From: Gemmobacter nectariphilus DSM 15620 | GTDB taxonomy: Bacteria > Pseudomonadota > Alphaproteobacteria > Rhodobacterales > Rhodobacteraceae | DNA: 64,000 nt | Direction of reading: 5' to 3' | NCBI RefSeq assembly: GCF_000429765.1 | Contig: NZ_AUCM01000008.1 | Span: 62,001 to 126,000, forward strand | Shown: in pieces, positions 63,866-64,000 of the stretch | Layout: every line of letters begins with the position of its first letter | How positions within the stretch are numbered: position 1 is the stretch's first letter | Program-made: the position numbers and the translations under genes | Notes under the pieces: generated by a model | Told to the model about the DNA's origin: nothing | Seen by the model: the letters and a program-made list of their open reading frames with translations, nothing else | Database searches by the model: none

Positions 63866-64000
63866 CCGGCCCGCTTCCCGATCCTGGCGCCCCGCTGCCG
63901 CATTATGTGTCAGACGCGCCCTTCGATCCGAATGTGATCGAAAATCGCGTGATCGGCCGCACCGATCTGGCGCAGGCCTCGCAAAAGAAGCTGATGTGGT
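63862..64000 (+). CDS. ABC transporter permease (DppC type), 5' part
   Basis: An open frame begins with the ATGA overlap and runs off the window edge after 46 codons. The visible part is polar (MTGPLPDPGAPLPHYV...), as expected for the long N-terminal tail of DppC-type permeases that often follow DppB. No membrane helix is reached, so the assignment rests on the gene order. Confidence 0.7.
   Translation, partial: MTGPLPDPGAPLPHYVSDAPFDPNVIENRVIGRTDLAQASQKKLMW

Overview
The window is a gene-dense, high-GC chromosome segment with no rRNA, phage, IS element or CRISPR. Gene content points to an alphaproteobacterium of the Rhodobacterales (Rhodobacter/Paracoccus-like). The indicators are an E1-beta subunit with its own lipoyl domain in a pdhABC operon, a short RpoH with the RpoH box, IalB and UPF0262 family proteins, divergent putA and an Lrp-type regulator, and many GTGA/ATGA overlaps. 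This placement is an inference from gene families, not from a search.

Layout: 1-4.1 kb holds the tail of an upstream gene, a TatD nuclease, a PhnP-like metallo-hydrolase, an AEC transporter, a RutE-like nitroreductase and a flavin reductase. 4.1-13.5 kb holds two poorly known proteins, homoserine dehydrogenase, a periplasmic 5'-nucleotidase, an orphan AlgG-like C5-epimerase, the divergent MetR-like regulator/metF pair and a rhomboid protease. 13.6-22 kb holds putA and its regulator, an RluA-type synthase, rpoH and an AAA+ ATPase. 22-27.9 kb holds pdhABC behind a palindromic operator, a CAP-domain lipoprotein, AmpD and an Excalibur lipoprotein. 27.9-33.5 kb holds gatCA, a ceramidase-like membrane protein, a UPF0173 hydrolase, a DsrE protein, tadA and rluB. 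33.6-40.8 kb holds XpaC-TelA-DUF2927 and SPFH/GYF-zinc ribbon genes, probably an envelope-stress module, facing a HerA-like ATPase. 40.8-43 kb holds two candidate small RNAs, IalB, tRNA-Gly, CreA and HU. 43-50 kb holds AMP nucleosidase, a large pectate-lyase-fold protein, UPF0262, a low-molecular-weight phosphatase, two tandem tRNA-Leu genes and a class IV aminotransferase homologue lacking its PLP lysine. 50-59 kb is a run of minus-strand genes (UDP-sugar dehydrogenase, methyltransferase, degenerate ABC protein, cyclic-nucleotide-binding protein, ferredoxin-adenylate cyclase) divergent from a glycosyltransferase and a deacetylase. 59-64 kb is a peptide-type ABC transporter running off the end.

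The strongest unusual signals are these. (1) The contiguous cyclase / cNMP-binding / pseudo-ABC / methyltransferase / sugar-dehydrogenase run, whose ABC protein has lost the Walker A lysine, Walker B Asp-Glu and H-loop His and carries about 290 extra residues. (2) A pair of adjacent terminator-ended RNAs with 19/21 complementarity that includes a Shine-Dalgarno-like stretch. (3) A dispersed repeat family with about 19 half-elements here, one read in frame inside putA, and five with a hairpin that keeps its pentaloop while the stem covaries. (4) An AlgG active-site motif in an orphan secreted beta-helix protein. (5) The TelA/XpaC/SPFH/zinc-ribbon cluster.
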